Positions 1-12,019 of a DNA stretch of 64,000 nucleotides are shown one piece after another. The stretch is from Microbacterium karelineae. Lineage in GTDB: Bacteria; Actinomycetota; Actinomycetes; Actinomycetales; Microbacteriaceae. The stretch is taken from the NCBI RefSeq assembly GCF_009745985.1, contig NZ_WFIX01000179.1:1-64000 (forward strand), given 5' to 3'. Under the pieces are notes generated by a model. The model ran no database searches. It was not told the DNA's origin and saw only the letters and a list, made by a program, of their open reading frames with translations. The position numbers and the translations under genes are program-made. How positions within the stretch are numbered: position 1 is the first letter of the stretch; each line of letters begins with the position of its first letter.

Positions 1-1
1 T

Positions 2-1291
2 CCGGGTGAGCAGGTCACGGCGACGGCGACCTACACGCTGACGCAGGCCGACATCGACGCCGGCATGGTGCACAACGCCGCAACGGTCGGCGGCACCCCG
101 CCCACAGGGGACCCGGTCGATGATAGCGACGAGCACGATGTGCCGCTTTCGCAGCTGCCGGTCATCGACCTGGTCAAGACCGGGACGATCGACGGCGAGG
201 GTGTGGTCGGCGACGTCGTGAACTACCAGTTCACGGTCACCAACACCGGCAACGTCACACTGACTGACGTGTCGATCGCGGATGAGCTCGACGGTCTCTC
301 AGACATCGTGTTCGGCGATTGGCCCGGCGAAACAGGCGTCCTTGCGCCTGGAGAGCAGGTCATGGCGTCCGCGACGTACGTCCTGACGCAGGCTGATGTC
401 GACGCCGGTGGCGTGGACAACACCGCGACGGCGACAGGGAACCCGCCCTCGGGCGATCCCGTCGCGGACGAGGATGACGTGACGGTTCCCGTCGCTCCTG
501 GACCGGGGATCGACCTGCGCAAGACCAGCGACCTCGACCAGGGTGCCGGCTCGACCGCAGGCGATCAGGTGACCTACACCTTCACCGCCACGAACACGGG
601 CAATGTGACGCTCACCGATGTGTCGATCAGCGATGAGCTGGAGGGCCTGTCGGAGATCACGTACACGTGGCCGGGCGAGCCGGGAGTTCTTGCTCCGGGT
701 GAGCAGGTCACCGCGACGGCTACCTACACGCTGACGCAGGCCGACATCGACGCGGGCACCGTGGACAACCACGCGCTCGTGGTCGGCAACCCGCCGAGTG
801 GCCCAGGAGTGGAGGACGATGACGAGGTGACGACGCCGCTGCCGCAGCAGGGCGCCATCGACATCGTCAAGACCGGCAAGCTGAGCGGCGACACGATCAA
901 CTACATGTTCGTCGTCACCAACACCGGCTCAGTCACACTGTCGGGCGTCGAGATCACCGACGAACTCGAGGGCCTGTCGGCGATCGTCTACGGTTCGTGG
1001 CCCGGCGAACCCGGAGTTCTTGCTCCGGGGGAGCAGGTGACGGCGACCGCGAACTACACCGTGACCGGTGCAGATCGTGATCGTGGGCATGTGGACAACC
1101 ACGCCATGGTGACGGGCAACCCGCCCAGCGGCGACCCCGTCCAGGCTGACGATGACGAACAGATCGCGATCGGGTCGCTCGCGGCCACCGGCGGGGAGCT
1201 GGGCTGGGGCATCACCGTCCTCGCGCTGCTCCTGCTGACTGGAGGCGGCATCCTGCTGATCTCCCGTCGACGTCGCGCAACGGTGAGCTGA
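2..1291 (+). CDS. DUF11-repeat surface protein, sortase-anchored (5' partial)
   Basis: The reading frame is open from the window edge, so only the carboxy-terminal part of a longer surface protein is present. Visible are the end of one DUF11 repeat and three further repeats of about 115 residues, starting near nucleotides 161, 509 and 860. Each opens with an IDLxKT-like strand, contains the [13 protein letters not shown] motif and closes with [17 protein letters not shown]. The end has LAATG, a hydrophobic helix and an RRRR tail, which is the layout of a cell-wall sorting signal, so a sortase probably links it to peptidoglycan. DUF11 proteins are generally large, exported and adhesin-like; the ligand is unknown. 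Near-identical repeats suggest recent internal duplication. Confidence 0.85.
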   Translation, partial: PGEQVTATATYTLTQADIDAGMVHNAATVGGTPPTGDPVDDSDEHDVPLSQLPVIDLVKTGTIDGEGVVGDVVNYQFTVTNTGNVTLTDVSIADELDGLSDIVFGDWPGETGVLAPGEQVMASATYVLTQADVDAGGVDNTATATGNPPSGDPVADEDDVTVPVAPGPGIDLRKTSDLDQGAGSTAGDQVTYTFTATNTGNVTLTDVSISDELEGLSEITYTWPGEPGVLAPGEQVTATATYTLTQADIDAGTVDNHALVVGNPPSGPGVEDDDEVTTPLPQQGAIDIVKTGKLSGDTINYMFVVTNTGSVTLSGVEITDELEGLSAIVYGSWPGEPGVLAPGEQVTATANYTVTGADRDRGHVDNHAMVTGNPPSGDPVQADDDEQIAIGSLAATGGELGWGITVLALLLLTGGGILLISRRRRATVS

Positions 1292-1298
1292 ATCGTCG

Positions 1299-1340
1299 GT
1301 GCCGGTGCGGACGACCCCCTCTCTGCGTCCGCTCCGGCAC
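1299..1340 (+). terminator. Hairpin after surface-protein gene
   Basis: Arms 1299-1312 (GTGCCGGTGCGGAC) and 1327-1340 pair over 14 bp with one mismatch around a 14-base loop, starting 8 bases after the stop codon. There is no T tract, as is common for actinobacterial terminators. A second 9-bp perfect hairpin (1453-1461 with 1471-1479) lies just upstream of the next gene and may be an attenuator or a second terminator. Confidence 0.5.
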
Positions 1341-1507
1341 CGCCGCGTACCACCTCTCGTTGAGGAGTGCGACAACTGAATAGGGCGAATGCACCCGTGG
1401 AGTGGAGCCCGCAGAGGCATTCGACGACGGCCGGACAGGCCGTCACAGCGGCCCGCCCGGCTTCCCTGAGGCCGGGCGGACCGTCAGCCATCGTGAAGAG
1501 GAACCCC

Positions 1508-3823
1508 ATGGCAGCAGTGACCGCAGCATCGGGGGACGATTCGACCGTGCGCACGCGTGAACCGCGGTCCAACTCCCTGCCCGCCGATGAACGGTGGATC
1601 GCATCGAGCCTCGCCCACGCCATGCGCTGGGCACAGCTCGTCGGCTTGGTCCTGGTGCAGCTCGTTCTTCTCATCACGGCACTCGTGTCGACACTGGACG
1701 TGCCCAACATCGCAGCAGTCCTCGTCGCGGGCGGTGTGGTGGCCGCGGGCGCTGCCGTGCTGGTTCTGCGCGCGCACGCACTGGTGCTGATCGTGACGTT
1801 CTACCCTGCTTTGGGGTTCTACTATGTCGTGGCGGTGGATCCGAGCGAACCGCTCTTCAGCGCGCTGATTCCTCTGACAGCGTGGAGCGTGATCCTCCCG
1901 ATCATGCTCCGCGCGGGCGCCTGGCCGATCATCGTGTCCGGCGGGCTTGCCCTGACGTGCGCGACAGTGATCGTGTATGCGCACCCGGATTGGGATCGAT
2001 CCGTGATGAGCCAATCGCTGGCGACCAATATCATCCTCGTGGTCAATGCCGCCGTCTTCATCTGGTTCCTGCGTCGAGTCGCCACCAGATTCGATCGACA
2101 GAAACGCGCAGCGTTCGAAGAAGAGGCGCGCGCGGTGCGTCGGCGGGCGTCGAAAGACGCCGCCGCCGAGTACGTCCGAGTGCTGCACGACACCATCGTG
2201 AACACCTTCGGCGCGCTGGCACGTGAGGGGACCCTCGAGGCGAACGCCCTGGACGCGCGGTCGAGATGCCGAGGCGATCTCGAACGGATTCGGAGCTTCC
2301 AGCGCGGCTCATCCGCGGGACGACGTCACCGGCCCAGTCTGACAGACCTCGAGCACGTCGGCCTTCCCGTGAATTGGACGGGGATCGCGGGCGACGATCT
2401 TCGCCGTTTTCAGGCGCTGCTTCCCCTGCCGGTGCTCGATGCACTCTGCGGCTGCGCAGCCGAGGTGGTTCTCAACGCGACGAAGCACTCGGGAGCTGAG
2501 GTCGTCGACGTCGATGTCGAGTACGCCGATGACGTTCTGCGCGTGACGATCTCCGACGACGGGCGCGGATTCGAACGAAAGGGCGTCCGGGAGCGTGGGA
2601 TCGCAGATTCGCTCTTCGCACGAGGCGAGTCGTACGGCATCGCCGTCGCACTGGACTCGGCGATCGGGGAGGGCACCAAGGTCTCTCTCGTCTACCCTCT
2701 CGGCCTCGCCGCTGCCGATGATCGAGAGGGGCACAGCGGACCGCTTCGCCATTTCACCCGGGTGATGACCGTCGCCTGGGCGGTGCACGCCGTTGCGATC
2801 GGTGTCTCACTCGAGATCGTCAGATCGGGGGGTGGCAGTCTGCTCTCGTACGGGCTCCTCGCAGTCCTTGTCGTGTTCGCCGGCATGGTCTGGGTCGTGA
2901 GTCGACGTGATGGTCGCCATCCGTTGTGGCTGATATCGCTGATGCTGGCCGCGATCCCGGCGCTGAACCTGTGTGCGCTCGCATCCTTCGGACAGGGAGT
3001 CGATGGCCCCGACCTGCTCCAGGCGGTGTCGTTGACGGTCGTGCCGGTCCTGCTTCATGCGTCCAGCCGATCGTTCGCTCCGTTCTACATCGCCATCAGC
3101 CTGCAGATCGCCAGCATGGTGATCATCGGGGTGTTCTTCATCGCGCCTGGTCCTCAGCAGTATTCCGATGTGATTCTGCTCGAAGCTCCTACGGCCGCAC
3201 TGTTGGTGATCTGGTACGTCCTCCTCCTCAAGTTCCGATCCATAGACCTGGAGATCGCGGATTCGCATCACAGCACGGCACGGGCATTGCGAGAGGCGGC
3301 CGCTCACGAGGCGGCTGCCGAAGTTCAGGTGCAGTGGAGCGCATTCGGCTTGCGGGATTCGTTCCAGCTGCTGCAGGAGATCGCTGATGGTGTGGTGTCG
3401 TCGAGTGATCCGGAGACCCGCCGACGGTGTGGGGACGAGGAGGCGTTTCTCCGGCAGATCAGCGCCCTCGCGCAGGCGGATACGCTCATCACGCGCTGGT
3501 TCGCACTGGGTCTGGCCGAGGCTCGAAGAAGGCGGATCCGACTCGAGCTGCATGCCGAAGACGCTCACGTCGACGACGTGGATCAGGCCGAGGAGTTCGG
3601 CCGTCTCATGCTCGACTGCATCGCCGCCAGCGTCGAGAACAGCACGCTGTACGTGACGCTTCTGCAACGCCAGGCGAACGTGCAGATGCTCATCGTCGGG
3701 AGCAGCACAGGCGGGCTCGCCGATCCTCTGCGCGAACGCGCGCGGGAACACGTACGAGTATCGACCGAAGAGCTCAAGGGCGTCGTCCTGGTCGAGGCCA
3801 CTCTGGCTGATCCGGCACCGTGA
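1508..3823 (+). CDS. Membrane sensor histidine kinase with duplicated membrane-kinase architecture
   Basis: Protein of 771 residues. The ATG at 1508 is chosen because AGAGGA lies 5 bases upstream; the frame extends further up without recognisable content. The first half has hydrophobic segments, then a HisKA_3-like LHDTIVNTF (His about residue 227) and an ATPase domain with N-box LNATKHSGA (Asn about 323) and DDGRGFE (about 350-355). A second set of membrane segments follows, and then a second kinase-like module (FGLRDSFQLLQ, then CIAASVENSTLYVTL) with no convincing phosphoacceptor His or glycine-rich boxes. I read this as an internal duplication whose second kinase unit has decayed or become regulatory. 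No response regulator is adjacent. It is closest to the NarL/DesK-type kinases. The signal sensed is unknown. Confidence 0.7.
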   Translation: MAAVTAASGDDSTVRTREPRSNSLPADERWIASSLAHAMRWAQLVGLVLVQLVLLITALVSTLDVPNIAAVLVAGGVVAAGAAVLVLRAHALVLIVTFYPALGFYYVVAVDPSEPLFSALIPLTAWSVILPIMLRAGAWPIIVSGGLALTCATVIVYAHPDWDRSVMSQSLATNIILVVNAAVFIWFLRRVATRFDRQKRAAFEEEARAVRRRASKDAAAEYVRVLHDTIVNTFGALAREGTLEANALDARSRCRGDLERIRSFQRGSSAGRRHRPSLTDLEHVGLPVNWTGIAGDDLRRFQALLPLPVLDALCGCAAEVVLNATKHSGAEVVDVDVEYADDVLRVTISDDGRGFERKGVRERGIADSLFARGESYGIAVALDSAIGEGTKVSLVYPLGLAAADDREGHSGPLRHFTRVMTVAWAVHAVAIGVSLEIVRSGGGSLLSYGLLAVLVVFAGMVWVVSRRDGRHPLWLISLMLAAIPALNLCALASFGQGVDGPDLLQAVSLTVVPVLLHASSRSFAPFYIAISLQIASMVIIGVFFIAPGPQQYSDVILLEAPTAALLVIWYVLLLKFRSIDLEIADSHHSTARALREAAAHEAAAEVQVQWSAFGLRDSFQLLQEIADGVVSSSDPETRRRCGDEEAFLRQISALAQADTLITRWFALGLAEARRRRIRLELHAEDAHVDDVDQAEEFGRLMLDCIAASVENSTLYVTLLQRQANVQMLIVGSSTGGLADPLRERAREHVRVSTEELKGVVLVEATLADPAP

Positions 3824-3864
3824 GTGCAGGCCTCGATCTCTCGTAGGTCGAGAACGGGAGCGTC

Positions 3865-3933
3865 ATGACCGACATCGCCATCCGCTTCTATACGTTCAAG
3901 GCGGCGCTCGTGCCCGGTGATACGACCGAGTGA
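3865..3933 (+). CDS. Possible 22-residue ORF or gene remnant
   Basis: An ATG with GGGAG 6 bases upstream opens a 22-codon frame beginning MTDIAIRFYTFK. It lies alone in the 194-base gap between the duplicated kinase gene and the convergent rml operon. I do not recognise it. The good ribosome site and abrupt end suggest either a peptide or the stub of a deleted gene; the rest of this gap shows nothing else. Confidence 0.2.
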   Translation: MTDIAIRFYTFKAALVPGDTTE

Positions 3934-4017
3934 GGCGGGGCGCTTCAGCTCACTCAGCCAAGAGGCCGGCCACCACCGGGTGATTCTCCCTCTCGACCTC
4001 GGCATTCGCCCGAGCAT

Positions 4018-5411
4018 CTACGACTGAGCGCACCCCGCGAGGTATGCCGCGAGCGACTCCTCGTGGTCGGCGGGGGAGAAGCCCGCGGCCTCGATCTTCG
4101 ACAGATCCAGCACGCTGTTCGCGGGGCGCGGGGCCACGGGATCCGTCGCGCCCGCGAAGTAGCCCGCCGTCGACACGGGCGAGACCCTGTCGGGGGCGTG
4201 TCCCGTCAGCTCGAACACGCGGCGCGCGATCTCGCACCACGAACGCGGCTCGCCGGATCCCGTGAGGTTGTAGACACCGAACGGCGCGTGCGAGTCGAGC
4301 AGGTGCCGGATCCCGCGCGCGATCTCGCTCGTGAACGTCAGCCGGCCCACCTGGTCGTCGACGACCGACGGATCCACGCCCCGCTCGGCGAGCGACGCCA
4401 TCGTCCGCACGAAGTTCTTCCCCTCGCCGATGATCCACGACGTGCGCACGACGTAGTGCCGCGGCGCCGTGGCGGCCGCGATGTCGCCCGCCGCCTTCGA
4501 CTGGCCGTACACCCCGACAGGGCACACGGCGTCGGACTCCGCGTAGGGGCGGGGCGAGGAGCCGTCGAACACATAGTCGCTCGAGACGTGCACCAGGGTG
4601 ATGCCGTTCTCCGCGGCCACCCGCGCGAGCGCCGCGACGCCTGTCGCATTCGCTGCCCACGCCGCCGCACGGTCGATCTCGGCCCGGTCGACCGCCGTGT
4701 AGGCGCCCGCGTTGACGATCGCCCCGTAGTCGCGCCAGCGGCGGGCGCCCGCGATGTCCCCCGTCAGGTCGAGATCCTCGCGCGTCGCGAACTCGATCGG
4801 CGCGTCGGATCCCGCGAACTCCTCGCGCAGCGCGCGCCCGAGCTGCCCGTTCGCCCCCACGACGAGGATCCTCTTCGGCGCGATCGGCATGACGTCCGCG
4901 AGCCGCGGGTGCGCGCGATCCTTCTCGCTCAGCTCCGCCTCCGCGAGCGGGATCGGCCAATCGATGGCAGTCGTCTCGTCGGCGAGGTTCAGGAACGAGT
5001 ACGACGCGTCGGGCGACCAGTGGTCGTTCACGAGGTACGTATACGCCGTGCCCGGCTCGAGCGTCTGGAACGCGTTGCCCACCCCGCGCGGCACGAAGAT
5101 CGCCGACCCCGGCGAGATCTCCGCCGTGAACACACGCCCGAAGCCCGCGCCCGCGCGCAGGTCCACCCACGCGCCGAAGATCCGCCCCGTCGCGACCGAC
5201 ACCCACTTGTCCCACGGCTCCGCGTGGATCCCGCGGGTCGTCCCGACCGCGCCGTTGAACGAGATGTTGTTCTGCACGGGGCCGAAGTCGGGCAGCCCGA
5301 GCGCCGTCATCTTCTCGCGCTGCCAGTTCTCCTTGAACCACCCGCGCGCGTCGCCGTGAACATCGAGCTCGGCGAGCAGCATCCCCTCGATCGGGGTCTC
5401 GTGGATCCGCA

Positions 5412-5412
<1 letters not shown>
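4018..5412 (-). CDS. rmlCD: Bifunctional dTDP-4-dehydrorhamnose 3,5-epimerase / dTDP-4-dehydrorhamnose reductase (RmlC-RmlD fusion)
   Basis: Protein of 464 residues carrying the last two steps to dTDP-L-rhamnose in one chain. Residues about 1-180 are an RmlC cupin (start MRIHETPIEG, core GTTRGIHAEPWDKWVSV). Residues about 185-464 are an RmlD short-chain reductase with nucleotide-binding GANGQLG and active-site YGQSK. The GTG start overlaps the rmlB stop by one base (TAGTG), so the two genes are translationally coupled, and this sets the start despite a frame open much further upstream. Fusions of this kind occur in actinobacteria. It is the last gene of the leftward operon rmlA-rmlB-rmlCD and converges on the kinase gene. 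Confidence 0.92.
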
Positions 5413-7279
<1,867 letters not shown>

Positions 7280-7358
7280 GAGAACCCATCGTGTCATGGG
7301 GAGGGCCGCCGCGCCCGCAAGATAGCATCGCTGAGGCCGATGAGACGAGGGGATCCGC

Positions 7359-9566
7359 ATGATCGCAGCGCCCGACACCGACGAACGGGTGCAGGGATCC
7401 GAGTCCCTCTGGACACGGGTGCGATGGCCACTGCTCTCCGTCGTCGTCACGGTCGGGCTCGCGCTCGGTCGCGTGCTCGTCAACCCGCGGTTCTACTTCA
7501 CGGACGACACCGAGCGCGGATCCTTCGGCCAGTGGTGGGCGCTCGGTGAGTACCTCACGCAGAGCAGGCTGCCGATCCTCGACCCGTCGGCGTGGCAGGG
7601 GGGCAACTACTTCGCCGAGGGCCAGTGGGGGATCCTCAGCCCCGTCACGTGGCTCATCGGGCTGAGCGCCTATGTCGCACCGGACGCGGCGCTGCACGCG
7701 ACGGCATGGAAGGCGCTGTTCCTCGCGATCTTCGCGATCGGCATGTTCCTCCTCGCGCGGGACTTCGGCGCGTCGCGCCCGTGGGCGGCGCTCGCCGCCG
7801 TGCTCGCGCCCGCGGCAGGATTCACCGTCTACATGGACGCCGCGTCGTGGTCGACGGGACTGTTCGACTCGTGCCTGCTGCCGCTCGTGTGGTGGACCCT
7901 GCGGCGAGCGGTCGAGCGCGGGCGCTCGCCGATCCCATTCCTCGTGACGAGCTTCACCCTCATCACGTTCGGCTACGTGTTCGGCGTGATCGTGCTCGTC
8001 GTGCTGCTCGTCGAGACGCTCGTGCGGCAGATCGTCGCCCGCGACGGCGCCCGGATCCTGCGCACGCTGCTCGCGAGCGCATGGGGCGCGCTCTGGACGA
8101 TCGTCGTCTACCTGCCCGCGATCATGACCTCGCCTGTGACCGAGCGCAGCACGGATCCCTTTGCGAACGAGCACTTCCTCAACGCCGACGTCGCCGACCT
8201 GTTCTCAGCGGGATCCCCGCTCACGACCGGGTCGATCGAGTCGTTCTGGGGGCCGGCGACGCAGGGTCCGCTCGTATACATCGCGTGGCTCGTGCCGCTG
8301 ATCCCGCTGTTCCTCCCGATCCCGCGCGACGCCGTGCGGCGCCTCGTGCCCGTCTGGGTGCTCGGCATCGCGATGCTCGTGTTCGTGCTCGCGCCCAGCG
8401 AGATGGGGCCGATCCGGTGGCCGATCCGGATGATGCCGTATGTGGCGATCGCCGTGATCCTCATCCTCGCGGTCGCGGCGACGCGCGCGTTCCCCGAGCG
8501 GCTCACGCGCGGCCGGGTGTGGGCGGCGGCCGGTCTCGTCGCGGCGATGACCTACGTCAGCTGGGTCGGCGAGATGTGGTCGTGGAAGTCGCTCGCGCTC
8601 GCCGCCGCGCTCCAGCTCGCGGCGCTCTTGGGCTTCTGGCTGGTCGCCCGCCGCCGCGAAGACGGATTCGTCGCCGGCCGGACGTCTCCGTGGGAGCGGA
8701 AGACGATCGCCGTCGTGCTCGCGTCGATCCTCGTCACCGTCGTCGTCGGGGCGGCGCAGATGACGCAGTGGCGCGAGTCGCCCCTGCCGAGCGTGAACGC
8801 ACCGACCGCGACGGACGAACTCGAGGGCGTGCTCGACGGCGCCGCGGGCGACGCCATCGTCGTGGGCAACTACTACACGGGCCAGTCGACGCCCGACAGC
8901 TGGGGCGAGCGCCTCATGGGCAACCTTTGGTACCTCAGCGACACCCCCGTCGCGAGCGTCTACACGGTGCTGCCGTTCGCCGCCTACGCCGAGGACCTCT
9001 GCAGCGACCTGCGAGGGCTCACGTGCGCCGACGCGCTCAGCACGCTCTGGAGCGTCGACGACGAGACCGGCGTGATGGTCAGCGACCTCATGAGCATCTC
9101 CACGATCGTCGCGGCGAAGGACACCTACCCCGACCGCCCCGCCGTCCCCGAGGGCTGGCACCTCGAGCGCGAGGGCTACTGGAACTGGTTCTTCGAGCGC
9201 GACGAGGAGCTGCCGAGCGCGGGCGGGGTCACGTGGCAGGGGTCCGGCACCTCAGTCGCCGTCGCCGAGGAGACGCAGACGACCGTGACCCTCACGGTCG
9301 AGGAGGTGGGATCCGATCCGCGGGTCGTGCTGAGCCGCCTGCCGTTCCCCGGATATTCGGTCGACGGCGCCGCGCTCGCGGACCCCGTGCGCGACTACCT
9401 GCTGACGGTGAACGTCGCCGACGTCGCCCCCGGCGACACGGTCACGGTGCGCTTCCTCCCGCCCCCGTTCCCGGTGCTCGCGGCGTCGTTCATCCTCGCG
9501 TGGCTCGTTGCTCTCGGCTGGCTCATCGGTCGCGCGATCGCCCGCCGCCGCGCCCGAACCCCCTAA
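7359..9566 (+). CDS. Polytopic membrane protein, GT-C/YfhO-like glycosyltransferase candidate
   Basis: Protein of 735 residues with about a dozen hydrophobic helices in residues 20-490, an extracellular-type soluble segment (about 490-700) and a final helix before an RRRAR tail. An acidic pair in the first external loop ([12 protein letters not shown], about residue 48) is reminiscent of the catalytic loop of GT-C lipid-linked sugar transferases, and the overall shape resembles YfhO-type proteins. GAGGGGATC upstream of the ATG is the likely ribosome site. It sits between rml genes and a GtrA/GtrB pair, so it may transfer a lipid-linked sugar onto a wall polymer outside the membrane. The function is inferred from layout and context only. 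Confidence 0.6.
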   Translation: MIAAPDTDERVQGSESLWTRVRWPLLSVVVTVGLALGRVLVNPRFYFTDDTERGSFGQWWALGEYLTQSRLPILDPSAWQGGNYFAEGQWGILSPVTWLIGLSAYVAPDAALHATAWKALFLAIFAIGMFLLARDFGASRPWAALAAVLAPAAGFTVYMDAASWSTGLFDSCLLPLVWWTLRRAVERGRSPIPFLVTSFTLITFGYVFGVIVLVVLLVETLVRQIVARDGARILRTLLASAWGALWTIVVYLPAIMTSPVTERSTDPFANEHFLNADVADLFSAGSPLTTGSIESFWGPATQGPLVYIAWLVPLIPLFLPIPRDAVRRLVPVWVLGIAMLVFVLAPSEMGPIRWPIRMMPYVAIAVILILAVAATRAFPERLTRGRVWAAAGLVAAMTYVSWVGEMWSWKSLALAAALQLAALLGFWLVARRREDGFVAGRTSPWERKTIAVVLASILVTVVVGAAQMTQWRESPLPSVNAPTATDELEGVLDGAAGDAIVVGNYYTGQSTPDSWGERLMGNLWYLSDTPVASVYTVLPFAAYAEDLCSDLRGLTCADALSTLWSVDDETGVMVSDLMSISTIVAAKDTYPDRPAVPEGWHLEREGYWNWFFERDEELPSAGGVTWQGSGTSVAVAEETQTTVTLTVEEVGSDPRVVLSRLPFPGYSVDGAALADPVRDYLLTVNVADVAPGDTVTVRFLPPPFPVLAASFILAWLVALGWLIGRAIARRRARTP

Positions 9567-9630
9567 CCCTTCATTTCTGGCACATTTCTCCTGGGCAACC
9601 GGAACGGAGATGTGCCAGAAATGAAGGGTT
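9565..9630. repeat. 66-bp palindromic repeat, family 1, copy A
   Basis: Perfect 21-bp inverted arms (9565-9585 and 9610-9630) begin AACCCTTCATTTCTGGCAC and enclose a 24-base loop ending CGGAG. The same arms with a 24-base loop of different sequence recur at 56604-56669. Both copies lie between convergent gene ends. The long loop and lack of a T tract argue against a simple terminator, and the REP-like duplication is evident from the sequence itself. Confidence 0.8.
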
Positions 9631-9642
9631 GGGGGAGGGGCG

Positions 9643-10584
9643 CTACGGCCGGCGCCCGCTCTCGGACACCTTGAACGCGTAGAGGGGGCGGCGCTGCGAC
9701 TCCTCGTAGATGCGGCCGATGTACTGGCCGACGACGCCGAGCATGAGCATCTGGATCCCGCCGAGGAGGAACATGCCGGCGGCGAGGAAGGTCCAGCCCT
9801 CGACCACCGAGTCGGGGTTCACCCAGCGCGCGATCGCGAGGTACACGGTCCAGCAGCCGGCGCCGACGGCGAGGATCATGCCGATCGCGCTGATGAGGCG
9901 CAGGGGGAACGAGCTGAAGCCCATGATCCCGTCGGCGGCGAGCTTCAGCATCTTGCTGAGCGGGTAGCCCGTCTGGCCTGCGTGCCGCGCGTCGCGGTCG
10001 AACTCGACGGCGCGCTGCTCGAAGCCGATCTCGGCGACCATGCCGCGCAGGAAGCGGTTGCGCTCGGGGTACCGACGCAGCTCCTCGACGACGCGGCGGT
10101 CCATGAGACGGAAGTCGCCCGTGTCGCGGGGGATCTCGATGCGCGCGAGCTTCGACAGCGTCCAGTAGAACCCGCCCGCGGTGAGGCGCTTGAAGAAGCC
10201 GTCGTCGCGCGTGCGGCGCTTCGCGTAGGCGACGTCGGCGCCGTCCTCCCACGCCGAGATGAGCTCGGCGGCGACCTCGGGCGGATCCTGCAGGTCGCTG
10301 TCCATGACGATCACCGCGTCGGCGTCGGCCACGTCGAGCCCCGCCGTGACGGCGATCTGATGGCCCCTGTTGCGGGCGAGCGCGTACACCGACACGCGAT
10401 CATCGCGCTCGCGCAGCTCGCGCAGCAGGGCCAGCGAGCGGTCGCGGGATCCGTCGTCGACGAACACGAACTCGCACGCGTAGCGATCCGCGAGGCCCGC
10501 CGCGACGCCGGCGAGGCGCTCGTAGAGGACGGGGATGTTGTCCTGCTCGTCGTAGATCGGCAGGACGAAGGCGAGCGTCTTCAT
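9643..10584 (-). CDS. GtrB-type polyprenyl-phosphate glycosyltransferase (GT2)
   Basis: Protein of 313 residues. The soluble GT2 domain has LPIYDEQDNIPVL, VFVDDGSRDRS and the metal-binding SDLQDPPE. Two carboxy-terminal membrane helices follow (about 225-295), ending in the VVGQYIGRIYEESQRRPLY block typical of GtrB/DPM1-like enzymes, which load a sugar onto undecaprenyl phosphate on the cytoplasmic face. The ATG at 10584 overlaps the preceding gene's stop (ATGA). It forms an operon with the GT2 at 10581 and GtrA at 11414. The sugar is unknown; rhamnose from the neighbouring pathway or glucose are candidates. Confidence 0.85.
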   Translation of the reverse strand: MKTLAFVLPIYDEQDNIPVLYERLAGVAAGLADRYACEFVFVDDGSRDRSLALLRELRERDDRVSVYALARNRGHQIAVTAGLDVADADAVIVMDSDLQDPPEVAAELISAWEDGADVAYAKRRTRDDGFFKRLTAGGFYWTLSKLARIEIPRDTGDFRLMDRRVVEELRRYPERNRFLRGMVAEIGFEQRAVEFDRDARHAGQTGYPLSKMLKLAADGIMGFSSFPLRLISAIGMILAVGAGCWTVYLAIARWVNPDSVVEGWTFLAAGMFLLGGIQMLMLGVVGQYIGRIYEESQRRPLYAFKVSESGRRP

Positions 10585-11414
10585 CGCCTCACCGCCCCGA
10601 GCACGCGATACACGATACGGCGCTGGCGGGCGAGCGCCCGTGCGCGGCGCGCCCCGCGGCGCACGTCGTCGGGCGTGACGGCGTCGAGCTCGCGCCCCGT
10701 CTCCTCGAACAGGCGCGTGATCTCGTCGGCCTGCTGGTCGACGAGCGCGACCGACCACTGGCCGCCTCCGACACGGAACGTCGACGCCACCTCGTCGTCG
10801 CGCACGAAGGATCCGTGGCGCAGCGCGCCGAAGTAGCTCGCGAGGTCGATCGCGTACGACCACCGGCCCTGCCAGCCGCCCGCGGCCTCGAGCACGGCGC
10901 GCCTCATCATGACCGCGCCGGGCTCGCCGAATGGGTTCGTGCCGCTGACCACGGCGCGCCGAACGGCTTCGTCGCCGGGAAGGGTCACATCGAGCCCCTG
11001 CAGTCCGCGCCGCTTCGCGATCGTGCGCCCCGAGGAGTCGACGATCCGTCGCCGGCCGGCGACGAGGGCGGCGCCGGGGTGGTCCCGCAGCAGCGCGGCC
11101 TGGCGGGCGAGGGATCCGGGCAGCACGGTGTCGTCGCCGGGGAGGAGCTTGAGGAACTCGCCGCGCGCGACGTCCGTCACGGCCGCCCAGTTCGAGGCCG
11201 CCCCGCCGCCCGCCGGCGTGCGCAGGAGCGTGACGCGCGGATCCGTCGTGAACGCCTCGGCGACCTCGTACGTCCCGTCGGACGATGCGTGGTCGGCGAC
11301 GATCAGCTCGAGGTCGACGCCCGTCTGATCGAGAACGGACGCCATGGTCTCGGCGAGGAAGGACGCCTGCTCGTATGCGGGGATCACGACCGACAGCTCG
11401 GGAGAGTGCGGCAT
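10581..11414 (-). CDS. Family 2 glycosyltransferase
   Basis: Protein of 277 residues. The GT-A fold starts at LSVVIPAYEQASFL and has VADHASSDGT and LLPGDDT as the metal-binding region; there are no clear membrane helices. The ATG at 11414 shares one base with the GtrA stop, and its own stop overlaps the GtrB start by four bases. It probably adds a sugar to a surface glycan built with the adjacent rml and Gtr genes. Acceptor and donor cannot be read from sequence. Confidence 0.78.
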   Translation of the reverse strand: MPHSPELSVVIPAYEQASFLAETMASVLDQTGVDLELIVADHASSDGTYEVAEAFTTDPRVTLLRTPAGGGAASNWAAVTDVARGEFLKLLPGDDTVLPGSLARQAALLRDHPGAALVAGRRRIVDSSGRTIAKRRGLQGLDVTLPGDEAVRRAVVSGTNPFGEPGAVMMRRAVLEAAGGWQGRWSYAIDLASYFGALRHGSFVRDDEVASTFRVGGGQWSVALVDQQADEITRLFEETGRELDAVTPDDVRRGARRARALARQRRIVYRVLGAVRR

Positions 11415-11914
11415 CACTCCTCCTTCCTCCGGTGGAACGAGAACCGGCTGTGCCCGAACCAGCTCAGGGCCACATACACGACGGTGAACAGCAGCTGCGC
11501 GACGATGCGATTCCACCCGAGCCCGAGCGTCAGGGCCGGGACGACGATGAGGTTGAGCGGGAAGATCACCACGTAGACGAGCTGGAAGCGCGCCAGGTCG
11601 AGCCAGAAGTGCCCGGTGACACGGAACACGAGGTGGCGATAGAGGAAGAACGCGCTGATCGACGACGCGACCTGCGCGCTCGCGATGACGGCGAAGTCGG
11701 CCCACGCCGCGCCGGGCGCCGCTGTGTCGATGGCGAGCGAGAAGAGGATGAACCACACGAACCCGACGCCCGTGTTGATGCCGCCGACGGCGAGGAACGC
11801 GATCCGGCGATCCCGGAAGAGCCGAAGAAGGGGGCCGTCGGGCCCCGCCATGCCGCCGACGGCGCCGGCGACCTCGCCCTCGGGCTGCTGATCCTCTGCC
11901 ACTCGCGTCCTCAT
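11414..11914 (-). CDS. GtrA-like flippase
   Basis: Protein of 166 residues from the ATG at 11914 (GGGAAAG upstream; an ATG eight codons earlier at 11938 is possible). Four hydrophobic helices start at RIAFLAVGGINTGVGFVWF, and SSISAFFLYRHLVF and WFGHSRFSFHRR are GtrA/DPMS family blocks. GtrA proteins are thought to move polyprenyl-phosphate sugars across the membrane. First gene of the leftward gtrA-GT2-gtrB operon, which, with the large membrane protein at 7359, gives the three roles of a Gtr system. Confidence 0.8.
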   Translation of the reverse strand: MRTRVAEDQQPEGEVAGAVGGMAGPDGPLLRLFRDRRIAFLAVGGINTGVGFVWFILFSLAIDTAAPGAAWADFAVIASAQVASSISAFFLYRHLVFRVTGHFWLDLARFQLVYVVIFPLNLIVVPALTLGLGWNRIVAQLLFTVVYVALSWFGHSRFSFHRRKEE

Positions 11915-12019
11915 CCGAAACTTTCCCGCGATCGCCATTCCCCTGCGGCGGCGTCGATGCCAGACTAGTTGGCGCACGGCGACGGGCCGTGCGGAACACC
12001 GCCGAACAGAGGGGGCTCT

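Noticed and set aside
2-1291. CRISPR-like repeats in the first kilobase
   Set aside because: The repeats are long, in frame and encode DUF11 units; they are protein repeats.
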